The notes under the pieces were generated by a model. It ran no database searches, was not told the origin of the DNA, and saw only the letters and a program-made list of their open reading frames with translations. The translations under genes and the position numbers were made by a program. A stretch of 59,911 nucleotides of DNA from HXMU1420-2 sp040830545 (GTDB taxonomy: Bacteria > Pseudomonadota > Alphaproteobacteria > Rhodobacterales > Rhodobacteraceae), in assembly GCA_040830545.1 (NCBI GenBank), contig JBFOMB010000010.1, positions 1 through 59,911 on the forward strand, given 5' to 3'. The first letter of the stretch is position 1, and the number at the start of each line of letters is the position of its first letter. Below, in pieces: positions 16,811-25,365 of the stretch.

Positions 16811-18067
16811 ATGCGCATCATCATCGTCGCGGGCGCCTGTATTGCAGCCAGCGCGGCATTTGCAGGCACCGTCGAACAATCGCCTCGACCCGTCGAACGG
16901 CCCAAAACCGTAGTTCAGGAGGTGAAAGTGACCACTTCTGATCAAAGCTTCGAAGGCTGGTTGCAAGGTTTCCGTGAGCGGGCGTCGGTCCAAGGGGTGT
17001 CGGCGGCGACGCTCGATACAGCTCTGCGCGGGATTTCTTATGACGCAGAGGTCGTGCGTCGGGACCGCAATCAGAACGAATTTACCAAGACGATCTGGGA
17101 TTATCTGGGCACGGCTGTGTCGGATGCGCGTATTGCCAATGGCAAGGCGGCGCTGACGAAGCATCGGGAGTCTCTGGAGGCGATTGAAGAGAAGTATGGC
17201 GTCGACAAGCAGATCCTTGTTGCGATCTGGGGGCTGGAAAGCGCTTACGGAGGCTTTCGGGGCAATCACTCGGTTGTGCAGTCACTGGCAACGCTGGCCT
17301 ACGATCCGCGGCGGAGCGAGTTTTTCGAAGGCCAGTTGTTGAACGCGCTGCAGATCCTCGATGCCGGGGACACGACACCGGCGCGCATGAAAGGCAGTTG
17401 GGCCGGGGCGATGGGGCATACGCAGTTCATGCCGTCGTCCTTTCTGGACCATGCGGTTGACTACACCGGAGACGGCAAGCGCGACATTTGGGGCGATGAT
17501 CCACGCGATGCTTTGGCCTCCGCCGCAGCCTATCTGAAGCATCATGGCTGGACCAAAGGGCAGCCATGGGGGGTGGAGGTGCGTCTGCCGGGTGATTTCG
17601 AATACACGCAGGCCAACCGCGAAATCACGCGCTTGCCGTCTGAATGGGCCGCGCGTGGGATCGTGGCGTGGGATGGCTCGCCTGTCCCGGACCATGGGCG
17701 TGCATCCATTCTGCTGCCTGCGGGACATCAGGGCGCGGCTTTTATGATCTTTGACAATTTCGAGGTGCTGGAGGCCTATAACACCGCTGATGCCTATGTG
17801 ATCGGTGTCGGGCATCTGGGCGACCGCATTTTAGGTGGGCCTGCGATCAAGGGCGGTTGGCCGACCAGTGACCGTGCCCTGACCTATGACGAACGGATCG
17901 AGTTGCAGACCCGCCTGACGCGCGCCGGGTTTGACACGAAGAAGATCGACGCACGGATTGGGCCGCTGACCATTGCCGCTGTGCGGGCTTGGCAAGTGTC
18001 CGAGGGGCTGGTGCCTGATGGCTATGCCTCACCAGCAGCGTTGTCGCGGTTGCGGCAGGTGAACTGA
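16811..18067 (+). CDS. Lytic murein transglycosylase, MltB family, with peptidoglycan-binding domain
   Basis: The 418-residue protein has a signal peptide cleaved about residue 19 (AFAG). The SLT_2 catalytic domain contains AIWGLESAYGG, where the Glu is catalytic, followed by HSVVQSLATLAYDPRR, WAGAMGHTQFMPSSF and GDGKRDIWG. About 350-418 is a PG_binding_1 domain (QTRLTRAGFDTKKIDARIG, AVRAWQVSEGL). It cleaves the MurNAc-GlcNAc bond in the periplasm, forming 1,6-anhydro-MurNAc. No lipobox is visible, so it is a soluble MltB-like enzyme. It is separated from rnr by 130 bases and probably has its own promoter. Confidence 0.9.
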   Translation: MRIIIVAGACIAASAAFAGTVEQSPRPVERPKTVVQEVKVTTSDQSFEGWLQGFRERASVQGVSAATLDTALRGISYDAEVVRRDRNQNEFTKTIWDYLGTAVSDARIANGKAALTKHRESLEAIEEKYGVDKQILVAIWGLESAYGGFRGNHSVVQSLATLAYDPRRSEFFEGQLLNALQILDAGDTTPARMKGSWAGAMGHTQFMPSSFLDHAVDYTGDGKRDIWGDDPRDALASAAAYLKHHGWTKGQPWGVEVRLPGDFEYTQANREITRLPSEWAARGIVAWDGSPVPDHGRASILLPAGHQGAAFMIFDNFEVLEAYNTADAYVIGVGHLGDRILGGPAIKGGWPTSDRALTYDERIELQTRLTRAGFDTKKIDARIGPLTIAAVRAWQVSEGLVPDGYASPAALSRLRQVN

Positions 18068-18076
18068 CGACACGAG

Positions 18077-18097
18077 GTCCCGGGTCAGGCCCGGGAC
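18077..18097. repeat. Intergenic palindrome of the CCCGGG type
   Basis: GTCCCGGG, a 5-base loop and CCCGGGAC form a perfect 8-bp stem between the convergent mltB-type gene and the pot permease gene. A related palindrome with the same architecture (8-bp stem, 5-base loop) lies at 27659-27679. Both resemble short GC-rich intergenic palindromes dispersed in alphaproteobacteria. It may also serve as a bidirectional terminator. Confidence 0.5.
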
Positions 18098-18135
18098 TGC
18101 GGCAGCGTGTTTTGTGGGTCTTCGCGTTAAGATGA

Positions 18136-19311
18136 TCAGCCGGGGCTCATCCCGCGCAGACGTTCGGAACGGCGGCGTAGCAGTTCGACCACGGTCAACA
18201 GCGCGATGGAGATCACCACGAGGATCGTCGCAACGGCCAGGATCGTTGGTGAAATTTGCTCGCGCAGGCCAGTGAACATCTGCCATGGCAGGGTCTTTTG
18301 ACCAGCGGAGCCGACGAACAGGACGACCACCACTTCGTCAAACGACGTGATGAAGGCAAACAACCCGCCCGAGATCACGCCGGGCAGGATCAAGGGCATC
18401 TGCACGCGGAAGAACGTGGTCACCGGACCAGCGCCCATATTGGCGGCGGCGCGTGTTAGGGAGCGGTCAAACCCGACCAGCGTTGCCGTCACCGTGATGA
18501 TCACAAATGGGATACCCAGTGCCGCATGGGCCAGAACGACGCCGATATAGGTCCCCTGCAGGCCAATGCGCGAGTAGAAGAAGTACATCCCGGCAGCCGA
18601 AATGATCAGCGGCACGATCATGGGCGAAATCAGGATCGCCATGATGATCTGACGGCCCGGCACATGGCTTTGGCTGAGGCCGATGGCTGCCAATGTGCCA
18701 AAGCTGACGGAAAGGATCGTCGCCATGGGCGCGATCATGACCGAGTTGCGCAGCGCGTTCTGCCAGTCGTCATTGGTGAAGAAGTCGCGGTAGTGTTTCA
18801 GCGAATAACCCGCCGGATCAAAGGCCAGCATTTCCGGTGTGAAGGTAAAGAAATCCTGCGCGTTGAAGCTGAGCGGCAGCACCACGAGGATCGGCGTGAT
18901 CAGGAAGACAAAGATCGCCCCGGCTATGACCCGGAAGCTGTAGTGCCACAGCACCTGCGGCCCGGTCAGGTAGGGGGGCAGGGGTGCGCGATACCGTCCC
19001 TCGAACAGCCAGAAGGTGAACCAGCCGAAAAACCAGCCGAACATCGCGCCAACCACCAGCCCCGGAAGGCCGCTCATCAAGACACCTGCAACCAAAAACA
19101 GCGCCAGAATGCCCCAGCGTGCGGGGCGTTCGGGCAGCATTGTGGTGCTGACAAAGGAAATGACCGCGAGTATGGCGGCGCCAATCAGGATACCCAGCAG
19201 GGTGCTGCCCTGTGAGGTGCCGACCAGAACGCCTGCGAGCGCGCCAGAGGCGGCAGCGACTGGGACGTAGAAGTTGACGGGTGTGCGCTGGGCGGTGTCA
19301 AAGGTGCTCAT
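18136..19311 (-). CDS. Polyamine-type ABC transporter permease (PotC-like) with extra N-terminal membrane segments
   Basis: The C-terminal two thirds is a normal PotC/PotI-type permease with the EAA-like loop GFDRSLTRAAANMGAGPVTTF that contacts the ATPase. About the first 120 residues are extra: several hydrophobic segments (GALAGVLVG, LGILIGAAILAVISFV, WGILALFLVAGVLMSGLPGL, GAMFGWFFGWFTFWLF) precede the usual first helix near 125-150. PotC proteins are about 260-290 residues; this one has 391. It is the last gene of the four-gene minus-strand operon, 3 bases after the partner permease. Confidence 0.87.
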   Translation of the reverse strand: MSTFDTAQRTPVNFYVPVAAASGALAGVLVGTSQGSTLLGILIGAAILAVISFVSTTMLPERPARWGILALFLVAGVLMSGLPGLVVGAMFGWFFGWFTFWLFEGRYRAPLPPYLTGPQVLWHYSFRVIAGAIFVFLITPILVVLPLSFNAQDFFTFTPEMLAFDPAGYSLKHYRDFFTNDDWQNALRNSVMIAPMATILSVSFGTLAAIGLSQSHVPGRQIIMAILISPMIVPLIISAAGMYFFYSRIGLQGTYIGVVLAHAALGIPFVIITVTATLVGFDRSLTRAAANMGAGPVTTFFRVQMPLILPGVISGGLFAFITSFDEVVVVLFVGSAGQKTLPWQMFTGLREQISPTILAVATILVVISIALLTVVELLRRRSERLRGMSPG

Positions 19312-19314
19312 GGC

Positions 19315-20589
19315 TCAGCCTCCCAGCTTCACGTTGTCGATGCCGACAATCTTGTCGTAGCACCAGTAGAGCAGCAGGACGACTGCCAGCAGGATCGTGC
19401 CCAGGGCCGCCGCCAGTCCCCAGTTGAGCGAGGACGAGATGTGATAGGCGATCCGGTTCGAGATAAAGACGCCTTTGGTCCCGCCGACGATTTCTGGCGT
19501 GATGTAATAGCCGATGGCCAGGATGAAGACGAGGATCGAGCCCGCGCCGATGCCTGGCACCGATTGCGGGAAGTAGACGCGCCAGAAGGCGGTCCAGTTG
19601 TCAGCACCCAGCGACTTGGCCGCGCGCAGATAGCTGGGCGGGATCGTCTGCATCACGGAATAGAGCGGCAGGATCATGAAGGGCAGCAGGATATGCGTCA
19701 TCGCGATGATCGTGCCGAACTGGTTGTTGATCATGATCAGGCGGTTGGCATCGTCCACAAGTCCCAGCCAAACGAGCGTGTCGTTGATTACGCCCTGTTG
19801 CTGCAACATGACTTTCCAGGCCGACGTCCGCACCAGAAGCGAGGTCCAGAAGGGCAGCAGCACGAGGATCATCAACAGATTGGCCTGTCGCATCGGCAGG
19901 TTCGCAAGCAGCCATGCTACTGGATAGCCTAGCAGGATACAGGACCCGGTGATGGCCAGTGACATGATCATCGTGCGGATGAACAGCTTGATGTAAATCT
20001 GCTGGTTTTCCGGCCGTGCCTCGGCCCCGTCCGGGCCTTTTTGCATGTCGATGGAGTTCAAGAAATAACCGTTGGTGTAGGCCGGTGAATAGGTTTTGAT
20101 CGTGCGCCAGATATCCGGTTCGATCCATTTCTTGTCGATGTCGGCGAACGCCTCGCGGAACGGTCCGTCTTCTTCCAGATCCATGCGTTTGACCTTGCGC
20201 CCGGATTTCCGGAACAAGGACGCGGCGCCGGTCTGTTCATAGTTCAGGCGGGAACCAAGGCGCGTGTGTGTCTTGGCCTCGACCGCGATTTTCATGTCCT
20301 GGGCAAGGGCAAGAAAAACCTCTTCGCCCGGTGCCTCGTCCGAGGCGGGGTCCCAGTCCTGCAACGCAACAACGGTTTTCGGCAACGTGTCGCGGACGAT
20401 CTGGTTCTCGACCGAGCGGAACAGCATGTCCGCAATCGGTAGGATGAAGGTGATCAGGATAAACAGCAGCAGCGGGGCGATCAGCATCAATGCGCGGATC
20501 TTCTGCATCCGGAGTGCGCGAGCCAGGCTGCGCTTGAGCGGTGTGCCGTCAGCGGCCAGCATCGGTCCGGATTGAGTTGCGTCGGTCAT
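19315..20589 (-). CDS. Polyamine-type ABC transporter permease (PotB-like) with large periplasmic insert
   Basis: The 424-residue inner-membrane permease has its first helix at about 32-55 (ALMLIAPLLLFILITFILPIADM). An unusually long hydrophilic stretch follows (about 60-205, including PASDEAPGEEVFLALAQDM and DIWRTIKTYSPAYTNGYFL), then the normal permease helices with LRAAKSLGADNWTAFWRVYFP as the ATPase-contact loop. PotB proteins are about 280 residues, so the insert adds about 140. It should face the periplasm near the binding protein. It pairs with the permease at 18136. Confidence 0.88.
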   Translation of the reverse strand: MTDATQSGPMLAADGTPLKRSLARALRMQKIRALMLIAPLLLFILITFILPIADMLFRSVENQIVRDTLPKTVVALQDWDPASDEAPGEEVFLALAQDMKIAVEAKTHTRLGSRLNYEQTGAASLFRKSGRKVKRMDLEEDGPFREAFADIDKKWIEPDIWRTIKTYSPAYTNGYFLNSIDMQKGPDGAEARPENQQIYIKLFIRTMIMSLAITGSCILLGYPVAWLLANLPMRQANLLMILVLLPFWTSLLVRTSAWKVMLQQQGVINDTLVWLGLVDDANRLIMINNQFGTIIAMTHILLPFMILPLYSVMQTIPPSYLRAAKSLGADNWTAFWRVYFPQSVPGIGAGSILVFILAIGYYITPEIVGGTKGVFISNRIAYHISSSLNWGLAAALGTILLAVVLLLYWCYDKIVGIDNVKLGG

Positions 20590-20612
20590 ATGCGCCCCTG
20601 TTCGTTCTCTGG

Positions 20613-20638
20613 TGCGGGGGCAGATTGCCGCCCCCGCA
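20613..20638 (-). promoter_or_regulatory. Stem-loop between binding-protein and permease genes
   Basis: TGCGGGGGC and GCCCCCGCA form a perfect 9-bp stem with an 8-base loop, 30 bases after the binding-protein stop and 23 bases before the permease start. With no T-run it is more likely an mRNA-stabilising or partial-attenuation element that keeps binding protein more abundant than permease, a common arrangement in ABC operons. Confidence 0.6.
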
Positions 20639-20668
20639 GGTCTTTTCAGGTCAGGTCAGACAACCTGA

Positions 20669-21772
20669 TTACTGGCTCAGCCATGCCTGGAACTTCGCGT
20701 CGATGTCGTCGCGATAGTCTGCCCAGAACTCGTAGTTGTAGAGGAACGTGTTCTTGGCGTTGTTTGGATCGGTCGGCATGTGCGGTGCCATGTCGATGCC
20801 GAGATCAGCATGCTTGCCCACCAGCGGAGCGGAGGACGCGCGGGCCGGGCCGTACGAAATCCACTTGGCCTGGTCTGCCAGACGCTGCGTGTCTGTTGCG
20901 AACATGATGTAGTCTAGTGCACGCGCCTGACGCTCGGGGCTCAGACCGGTCGGGATGATCCAGCCGTCCAAGTCAAACACCTGTGCGTCCCACAGCATGG
21001 CAACGGGCTGCTTCTGCTCTTCGATGACCGAGAACAGGCGACCGTTGTAGGTGGAGCCCATCACGACTTCGCCGTCAGCCAGCAGCTGCGGCGTGTCCGC
21101 ACCGGCGGACCACCAGATCACGTCGTCCTTGATGGTGGCGAGCTTGTCCAGTGCCTGCTGCTGACCTTCTTCGGTGGCCAGAACGTCATAAACGGCGCCC
21201 TTGTCCACGCCGTCACACAGCAGTGCCCATTCCATGTTGTTGATCGGGCGCTTTTCCAGCGCGCGCTTGCCCGGGTAGGCGTCGGTATCGAATACGGCGC
21301 AAACCGAGGTCGGCGGTGTGTCACCGACCAGATCGGTGCGATAGCCAAAGGTGGTCGAATACACGATCTGCGGGATGAAGCATTCGCTGACCAGCAGGTC
21401 ACCGAAATCTTCGGACGCAGGCGTGCCATCGGGTGCAGCAGCAAGCATGGTGTCCGGGTCGATTTCCATCGCCAGACCTTCGTCACAGAGGCGGATCGCG
21501 TCTGCAGCCACCACGTCAACCACGTCCCAGGTGATGTTGCCGGCTTCGTTCATCGCGCGCAGCTTTGCGACGGCCTCGGCCGCGCTGTCGTCGTTGATGA
21601 TCTTGACGCCGGTGTTTTCCGAGTAGGGCGCGTGATACGCGTTTTGCTGCGACTTGGTGTAAGCACCACCCCAGCTGACGATGGTCATTTCGTCAGCCAT
21701 GTCCGCAGCAAAGGCTGCAGGTACGCAAAGCGCTGTTGTGGCGGCAAGTGCCGTCAGGGTTTTAAGGGTCAT
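20669..21772 (-). CDS. ABC transporter substrate-binding protein (spermidine/putrescine type)
   Basis: The 367-residue periplasmic protein has a clear signal peptide ending AAFA near 22. The PotD-like fold opens with ADEMTIVSWGGAYTKSQQNAYHAPYSENTGVKI and has conserved YNGRLFSVIEEQ and WDAQVFDLDGW segments. Operon context (ATPase upstream, two permeases downstream, aminotransferase and oxidase nearby) supports polyamine or a related amine as ligand, which sequence alone cannot prove. Paired Cys residues in the middle may form a disulphide. AGGAG precedes the ATG. Confidence 0.88.
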   Translation of the reverse strand: MTLKTLTALAATTALCVPAAFAADMADEMTIVSWGGAYTKSQQNAYHAPYSENTGVKIINDDSAAEAVAKLRAMNEAGNITWDVVDVVAADAIRLCDEGLAMEIDPDTMLAAAPDGTPASEDFGDLLVSECFIPQIVYSTTFGYRTDLVGDTPPTSVCAVFDTDAYPGKRALEKRPINNMEWALLCDGVDKGAVYDVLATEEGQQQALDKLATIKDDVIWWSAGADTPQLLADGEVVMGSTYNGRLFSVIEEQKQPVAMLWDAQVFDLDGWIIPTGLSPERQARALDYIMFATDTQRLADQAKWISYGPARASSAPLVGKHADLGIDMAPHMPTDPNNAKNTFLYNYEFWADYRDDIDAKFQAWLSQ

Positions 21773-21850
21773 ACATAGTTCTCCTAGTTGGATTTCGTTC
21801 CGAGTGGATTATTGTCCCGGTTCTGTTGCCGGGTTCGCGCGGGCCGGACG

Positions 21851-22948
21851 TCAGGCGTCCAGAGCCCGGCAGTCTTCGGGTAACCAGCCGACCTCGATCT
21901 GTTGACCGGGTTGCAGGCGGACCTGATCCGGGGCGTTCCGGGTTTTGATGATGAACTCATCATTGCCAGCAACCTTCAGACGGGTGCGGAAAATGTCGCC
22001 CATGTAGATGAACTCCAGCACCTCGGCCTTCACCGTGTGGGTGCCTTCCTGCAGGCGGTCCTTGTTGAATTCGACCCGTTCAGGCCGGATCGACACCCGG
22101 GTGCGGTCGCCGACGCTGACATTGATCGGGTTGCAGTCGATCAGTTCGCCGTCATCCAGCTGGACCAATGCCAGGTCACCTTTGATCTCTTTCACCACGC
22201 CTTCGAGTGTGTTGTTTTCACCGATAAACTGCGCGACGAAGCTGTTTTCAGGCGCTTCATACAGTTTGTCGGGCGGGGCGAGCTGCTGGATCACACCGTC
22301 GTTGAATACGGCAACGCGGTCGGACATGGTCATCGCTTCGGTCTGGTCGTGGGTCACATAGACCACGGTGATTCCCAGGTTGTCGGCGATGCGTTTGATT
22401 TCAAACTGCATATGTTCACGCAGTTGCTTGTCCAGCGCGCCCAGCGGTTCGTCCATCAACACCAGTTCGGCCTCGAACACCAGCGCGCGGGCCAAAGCGA
22501 TACGCTGCTGCTGACCACCAGACAGTTGTGCAGGGCGGCGACCGCCGAATTGGCCCATCTGCACCATGTCCAGCACATGCTTGACCTTGGCTTCACGCTC
22601 GGACTTGCCCATTTTGCGGACTTCCAGCGGGAAGGATAGGTTTTCGGCCACGGTCATGTGCGGGAACAGGGCGTAGTTCTGGAACACCATGCCGATGCCG
22701 CGTTTGTGCGGTGGGATGTTGTTGATCGAAATGCCATCCAGACGAATTTCGCCATGGGTTGCCGTTTCGAACCCGGCCAGCATCATCAGGCATGTGGTCT
22801 TGCCCGATCCGGACGGTCCCAACATGGTCAGGAATTCGCCCTTGGGCAGTGCGAGGTTCAGGTCTTTGACAACGAGCGTTTCGCCATCATAGCTCTTTTG
22901 CACGCGTTCGAAGGCCACGAACGCGTCCGAGTTTGTGTTGTCCGCCAA
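21851..22948 (-). CDS. potA: ABC transporter ATP-binding protein (PotA-like)
   Basis: The 365-residue protein begins at a TTG (start region TTG GCG GAC) preceded by GGGGAG. It contains Walker A GPSGSGKTT, Q-loop VFQNYALFPH, signature LSGGQQQR, Walker B LVLMDEPLGALD and the switch His in VTHDQTEAM, then a C-terminal TOBE-like regulatory domain (about 245-365). It powers uptake through the two permeases downstream. It is first of the minus-strand order ATPase, binding protein, permease, permease. The symbol follows family resemblance; the substrate is inferred. Confidence 0.9.
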   Translation of the reverse strand: MADNTNSDAFVAFERVQKSYDGETLVVKDLNLALPKGEFLTMLGPSGSGKTTCLMMLAGFETATHGEIRLDGISINNIPPHKRGIGMVFQNYALFPHMTVAENLSFPLEVRKMGKSEREAKVKHVLDMVQMGQFGGRRPAQLSGGQQQRIALARALVFEAELVLMDEPLGALDKQLREHMQFEIKRIADNLGITVVYVTHDQTEAMTMSDRVAVFNDGVIQQLAPPDKLYEAPENSFVAQFIGENNTLEGVVKEIKGDLALVQLDDGELIDCNPINVSVGDRTRVSIRPERVEFNKDRLQEGTHTVKAEVLEFIYMGDIFRTRLKVAGNDEFIIKTRNAPDQVRLQPGQQIEVGWLPEDCRALDA

Positions 22949-23070
22949 AAGGGACTCCCCGTTTTTTGTGCCAGCTTGCTGCCAGCTTACTGGACAATGC
23001 TAAGCATACCGGGGGTCACGTATGCAACCGGATCGTCGGTTCATCGTCAAAAAACGACGTCGCGAATGAC

Positions 23071-24468
23071 CTATGACCGCGCTTTGAGCATGTCGGTGTC
23101 CTGGAGTTGCGCATAGGTTGCGTCCAGCGCCGCGGTTGCGCGGTGAATCAGCAGGTCAATGTCCGTCGGCTGCAGGATCAGTGGGGGCGAAATGATCATG
23201 CGATCCCCGACGTGCCGCATTACCAGATTGTTGGCAAAGCAGTGTTCGCGGCAAATCGTGCCAACGGTGCCGGGATCAGCGGCAAATGCCGCGCGGCTTT
23301 CCTTGTGTGGGGTCAGCGCGATGGACCCCATCATGCCGACGATCTTTGCCTCACCCACCAGCGGGTGATCCGTCAGACCTTCCCATTTGTCCTTCAGATA
23401 CGGCGCGGCAACGTCGCGGACGTGTCCGATGATGTTTTCTTCTTCGAGGATGCGCAGGTTTTCCAGTGCCACCGCAGCTGCGACCGGATGGCCGGAATAG
23501 GTGTAGCCGTGGACAAATTCGCCGCTGCCGATGACCTCGGCCACTTCGTCGGTGACAATGGAACCGCCGATAGGCTGGTAGCCAGAGCTCAGCCCCTTGG
23601 CGATGGTCATGATGTCTGGGCGGATGTTCAGCGTTTGCGATCCAAACCAATTACCGGTGCGGCCAAAGCCGCAGATGACCTCGTCTGCGATCAGCAGGAT
23701 GTCATGCGCGTCGCAAATGCGTTGGATTTCAGGCCAGTAGCTGTCAGGCGGGACAATCACACCCCCTGCGCCTTGGATCGGTTCCGCGATGAAGGCGGCA
23801 ACCTTGTCCTCGCCCAGTTCATGGATCGCATTTTCCAGTTCTTGCGCGCGGGCCTTGCCGAACTCCTCGGGGTTGGTGTTGTCGCCTTCGGCCCACCAGT
23901 TCGGTTGGTTGATGTGGTGGATGCCCGGAATGGGCATGCCGCCCTGTTCGTGCATGGCAACCATCCCGCCCAGCGACGCGCTGCCCATGGATGACCCGTG
24001 ATAGGCATTCTTGCGCGAGATCACGATGGATTTGTCCGGCTGCCCCTTGTTCTGCCAAAAAGTGCGGACCATGCGCAGGTTGGTGTCGTTCGCCTCTGAC
24101 CCGCCAGCGGCAAAGAAAACGTGGTTCAGATCGCCCGGTGCCAGTTCCGCCAGCTTTGCCGCGAGCGCGATGGCGGGCACATGTGTGGTTTGAAAGAAGG
24201 TGTTGTAGTAGGGCAATTCGCGCATCTGGCGCGCCGCAGCCTCGGCCAGTTCTTCGCGCCCGTAACCGATGTTCACGCACCACAGCCCTGCCATGGCGTC
24301 CAGGATTTCGTTCCCGTCACTGTCCGTCAGCATCACGCCTTTGGCCCGGGTGATCACGCGTGCGCCCTTGGCGGCGAGTTCGCCGTTGGCGGTGAACGGA
24401 TGCATGTGGTGTGCTGCATCCAATTGCTGCAATTCGGCGGTGGGCAGGTGGTTGGTGATCGCGGACAT
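23071..24468 (-). CDS. Class III pyridoxal-phosphate aminotransferase (SpuC-like, putrescine-pyruvate type)
   Basis: The 465-residue fold-type I omega-aminotransferase has GLWCVNIGYG near 61-70, GGSEANDTN at 122-130 for the PLP phosphate, NAYHGSS, the cofactor-contacting ADEVICGFGRTG (Asp262) and the Schiff-base Lys291 in TIAKGLSSGYQPIGG. It resembles SpuC-type putrescine/diamine-pyruvate transaminases that convert putrescine to 4-aminobutanal, although taurine- or beta-alanine-pyruvate transaminases look similar. It sits between two polyamine-type ABC systems and next to a GntR regulator, which favours a polyamine substrate. Confidence 0.85.
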   Translation of the reverse strand: MSAITNHLPTAELQQLDAAHHMHPFTANGELAAKGARVITRAKGVMLTDSDGNEILDAMAGLWCVNIGYGREELAEAAARQMRELPYYNTFFQTTHVPAIALAAKLAELAPGDLNHVFFAAGGSEANDTNLRMVRTFWQNKGQPDKSIVISRKNAYHGSSMGSASLGGMVAMHEQGGMPIPGIHHINQPNWWAEGDNTNPEEFGKARAQELENAIHELGEDKVAAFIAEPIQGAGGVIVPPDSYWPEIQRICDAHDILLIADEVICGFGRTGNWFGSQTLNIRPDIMTIAKGLSSGYQPIGGSIVTDEVAEVIGSGEFVHGYTYSGHPVAAAVALENLRILEEENIIGHVRDVAAPYLKDKWEGLTDHPLVGEAKIVGMMGSIALTPHKESRAAFAADPGTVGTICREHCFANNLVMRHVGDRMIISPPLILQPTDIDLLIHRATAALDATYAQLQDTDMLKARS

Positions 24469-24507
24469 GGCGGGCTCCTGTCAGTGTGCGGTCAAAATAT
24501 GATCAAA

Positions 24508-25236
24508 TTATTTGGTGTCAATCGAATCACCTGACGCCTGCGTCGGGGAAAGGGCGGCGACCATCAATGACATGCCCTGTTCCAGATCGCGGGCAGTTGC
24601 CGCAGCGGCCGCGTCTGCGTCTTTTTGGTCCAGCGCGTCCAGAATCACCTTGTGAAAGTCAGGCAGGTTCTGTGTACCCAACCGCCCGCAAACCACCCGC
24701 AGGGATGGACCAAACCGCAACCACATGCGATCCGTGGTCTCTGTCAGAACCGGGGCATTCGCCATTTGGTAGAGAGTGGCGTGAAACCGGTAGTTACCGC
24801 GCAGATACCCCCGGATGTCGCCTGCCGCGATGGCCTGATCCAGTGCCTTGTCAATCCGCCGCAACGCTGTCACCTGATCCACCTGTGCGACCAAAGCGGC
24901 CCGGCGTGCCAGTTCCGGCTCCACTGTTTTTCTCAGGAAAATGAGGTCTTCAATGTCCTGCTGCGTCAGAATCGGGACGCTGACCCGGCGGTTCCCCTGA
25001 AAGATCAACGCCCCTTCCGACGTCAGGCGGCGAATGGCCTCGCGCACCGGGGTCATGCCCGCGCGCAACGTCGATGTCAGCCCCTGAATCGTCACGGGCT
25101 GCCCGGGGGCCAGATCACCAAACAGCACCATGTCCCGCAACTGTCGGTAGGCGTGCTCATGCGCGGGCTGCTTTTCGGTCACGCCAGCCACACCGGTGGG
25201 CGTGGTGAACGGATCATGTTGGGCGATGTCCTGCAT
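24508..25236 (-). CDS. GntR-family transcriptional regulator (FadR/FCD subgroup)
   Basis: The ATG at 25236 gives 242 residues; a GTG five codons upstream (25251) is an alternative. The N-terminal winged helix (about 15-85) has AYRQLRDMVLFGDLAPGQPVTIQG and AGMTPVREAIRRLTSEGALI. The C-terminal FCD all-helical ligand domain has LRRIDKALDQAIAAGD, YRFHATLY and the metal/ligand His residues. It probably senses a polyamine-derived metabolite and controls the divergent transporter-oxidase operon at 25366 and/or the aminotransferase just downstream (inferred from position). Confidence 0.87.
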   Translation of the reverse strand: MQDIAQHDPFTTPTGVAGVTEKQPAHEHAYRQLRDMVLFGDLAPGQPVTIQGLTSTLRAGMTPVREAIRRLTSEGALIFQGNRRVSVPILTQQDIEDLIFLRKTVEPELARRAALVAQVDQVTALRRIDKALDQAIAAGDIRGYLRGNYRFHATLYQMANAPVLTETTDRMWLRFGPSLRVVCGRLGTQNLPDFHKVILDALDQKDADAAAAATARDLEQGMSLMVAALSPTQASGDSIDTK

Positions 25237-25365
25237 CCTGTCGCCGATCACTTGCGCGCGAAATAGGCGCGTGGAAACATGAATTCAGCCTACGCGATGC
25301 GTAGAACTTGATCAAATTGCAAAACGCGGAAATGATGCCGCAAAACAAAACCAAGGGGAGTCACC

